From the NCBI RefSeq assembly GCF_010669145.1, contig NZ_CP048635.1, positions 1,558,501 through 1,622,500 of the forward strand: a DNA stretch of 64,000 nucleotides. The letters are read 5' to 3'. This stretch comes from Rhizobium oryzihabitans (GTDB taxonomy: Bacteria > Pseudomonadota > Alphaproteobacteria > Rhizobiales > Rhizobiaceae). Shown here piece by piece: positions 63,096 to 64,000 of the stretch. Position 1 is the stretch's first letter; each line of letters opens with the position of its first letter. The notes beneath the pieces are model-generated. The model did not search any database. It was not told where the DNA came from and was given only the letters and a program-made list of their open reading frames with translations. The position numbers were made by a program, and so were the translations under genes.

Positions 63096-64000
63096 TTACT
63101 TCTTGCGGGACCAGTCCGCGACGTTCCAGAGTTCCGAATCCCAGGCATTCATGCGAACGCCTTCCAGCGTCAGCGAATGCGAGGAAACGCTGCCGCGGTG
63201 GATGAGCGGAATATGCGCGCCTTCCTCCGTCAGCATGTCGTTCAGCTGCTTGGAAATCTCACCGCGCTTGGCAAGGTCTGCGGTCTTGGAGAGTTCGCCG
63301 ACCAGCTTGTCGAATGCCGGGTTGCAATAACGCGGAATGTTTTGTCCCTGCCAGCCGTTAGCGGGTGCCGGGATTTTATCGCACAGCCATTCCGCCAGGT
63401 ATTTTTCCGGGTCGGTGCCGTCGAAGTTGTTGGTGTACATTTCGACGTCGGCATAAAATTTCTGGAAGGTATCCGGGCTTGCCGGGTCGCCGCCGAAGAA
63501 GACCGAGGCGCTGACATTGCGCAGCTCGGAGGCGACGCCGATCTGCGACCACATGTCCTTCACCAGCTCCTGCGTGGCCTGGCGAACGGAGTTGGTGGAG
63601 GTCTGGTAGAGGAAGGAGAGCTTCACGCCGTTCTTGGCGCGGATGCCATCGGCACCCTTCACCCAGCCGGCATCGTCCAGCAGCTTGTTTGCGCCTTCCA
63701 CATCCTGCTTCAGGCACCAGCTGTCATTCTTGGTGGAAGCGAAGGCTTCCGGCGCCGGCACGATATTGCAGGTCGGCTTGCCCGCCTCACCATAACCGGC
63801 CTCGTCGATGATATCGCGGTCGATGGCAAGCGAAAGCGCGCGGCGCACGGCCGGGTCTGATATGGCCGGGTGCGGGCCGCCTTCCTTGGTGGAGCGCTTG
63901 TCGCCGAGCGACGGATCGGGATTGTACCAGTTGAGATTGATACGTTCGACCTGGGTGCCGAAGGCGGTTTCCAGCTTGCCCTTGCCGGCAGCCACCATGG
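63096..64000 (-). CDS. ABC transporter binding protein (family 5), importer 3, C-terminal part
   Basis: The C-terminal 301 or so residues; the frame runs off the window end, so the N-terminus and signal peptide are missing (an ATG at 63998 is internal). Family 5 features: DPAVRRALSLAIDRDIIDE, ANKLLDDAGWVKGADGIRAKNGVKLSFLYQTSTN, QGQNIPRYCNPAFDKL and a lysine-rich C-terminus. First gene of importer 3, transcribed with the two permease genes. No ATPases are in the window. Confidence 0.92.
   Translation of the reverse strand, partial: MVAAGKGKLETAFGTQVERINLNWYNPDPSLGDKRSTKEGGPHPAISDPAVRRALSLAIDRDIIDEAGYGEAGKPTCNIVPAPEAFASTKNDSWCLKQDVEGANKLLDDAGWVKGADGIRAKNGVKLSFLYQTSTNSVRQATQELVKDMWSQIGVASELRNVSASVFFGGDPASPDTFQKFYADVEMYTNNFDGTDPEKYLAEWLCDKIPAPANGWQGQNIPRYCNPAFDKLVGELSKTADLAKRGEISKQLNDMLTEEGAHIPLIHRGSVSSHSLTLEGVRMNAWDSELWNVADWSRKK

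Overview
The window looks like a chromosomal segment of a member of the Rhizobiaceae, most likely Agrobacterium. It has high GC, TGA-N9-TCA iron boxes of the RirA type at two iron promoters, a spermidine-type catechol siderophore cluster of the agrobactin/vibriobactin kind, a PrsDE-like type I secretion system, and several peptide/opine-type ABC transporters. No rRNA, tRNA, CRISPR array or insertion sequence was recognised. The organism is inferred from gene content only.

Layout. (1) 1-6513: the 3' part of a large RTX/VCBS secreted protein, a UUCG-loop terminator, and its type I exporter (ABC ATPase plus HlyD-like adaptor). (2) 6781-8792: a Tat-exported PhoX phosphatase on the minus strand. 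(3) 8920-33181: a catecholate siderophore island. The minus-strand operon entC-entE-entB-entA-PPTase makes and loads 2,3-dihydroxybenzoate (DHB). Divergently, a Cy-Cy-A NRPS and a free-standing VibH-like amide synthase are read on the plus strand. Facing them are minus-strand genes for a C-PCP-C NRPS, a second stand-alone aryl carrier protein, a ViuB-like ferri-siderophore reductase, and a complete FecBCD-type ABC importer. An LLM flavin monooxygenase, an IclR regulator and the TonB-dependent receptor complete the island. The assembly line is a VibF-type synthetase split into two polypeptides, with vestigial domains on both sides of the split.

(4) 33501-35702: glutaryl-CoA dehydrogenase and its divergent LysR regulator. 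(5) 35805-43434: a purine-salvage operon (LacI regulator with a perfect operator upstream, a polyamine-family ABC importer, nucleoside hydrolase, adenine deaminase). (6) 43517-44837: a CmlA/FloR-type amphenicol efflux pump preceded by a nine-codon leader peptide and hairpin that look like a drug-inducible translational attenuator. (7) 44912-53545: M20 and M19 peptidases, a phosphoribosyltransferase and a full Dpp-type ABC importer. (8) 53723-59776: LysR, a second Dpp-type importer without ATPases, and an amidase. (9) 59874-64000: a DJ-1/PfpI protein, a ribbon-helix-helix protein, and a third Dpp-type importer running off the window end.

Two features cut across these blocks. Five copies of a roughly 115-133 bp palindromic repeat sit between transcription units, with arms of different sequence that still pair. 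Six single-base deletions, all in G or C runs, break five genes between 34.0 and 44.2 kb. This clustering looks more like sequencing or assembly error than biological decay, because each reading frame is restored by adding one base.
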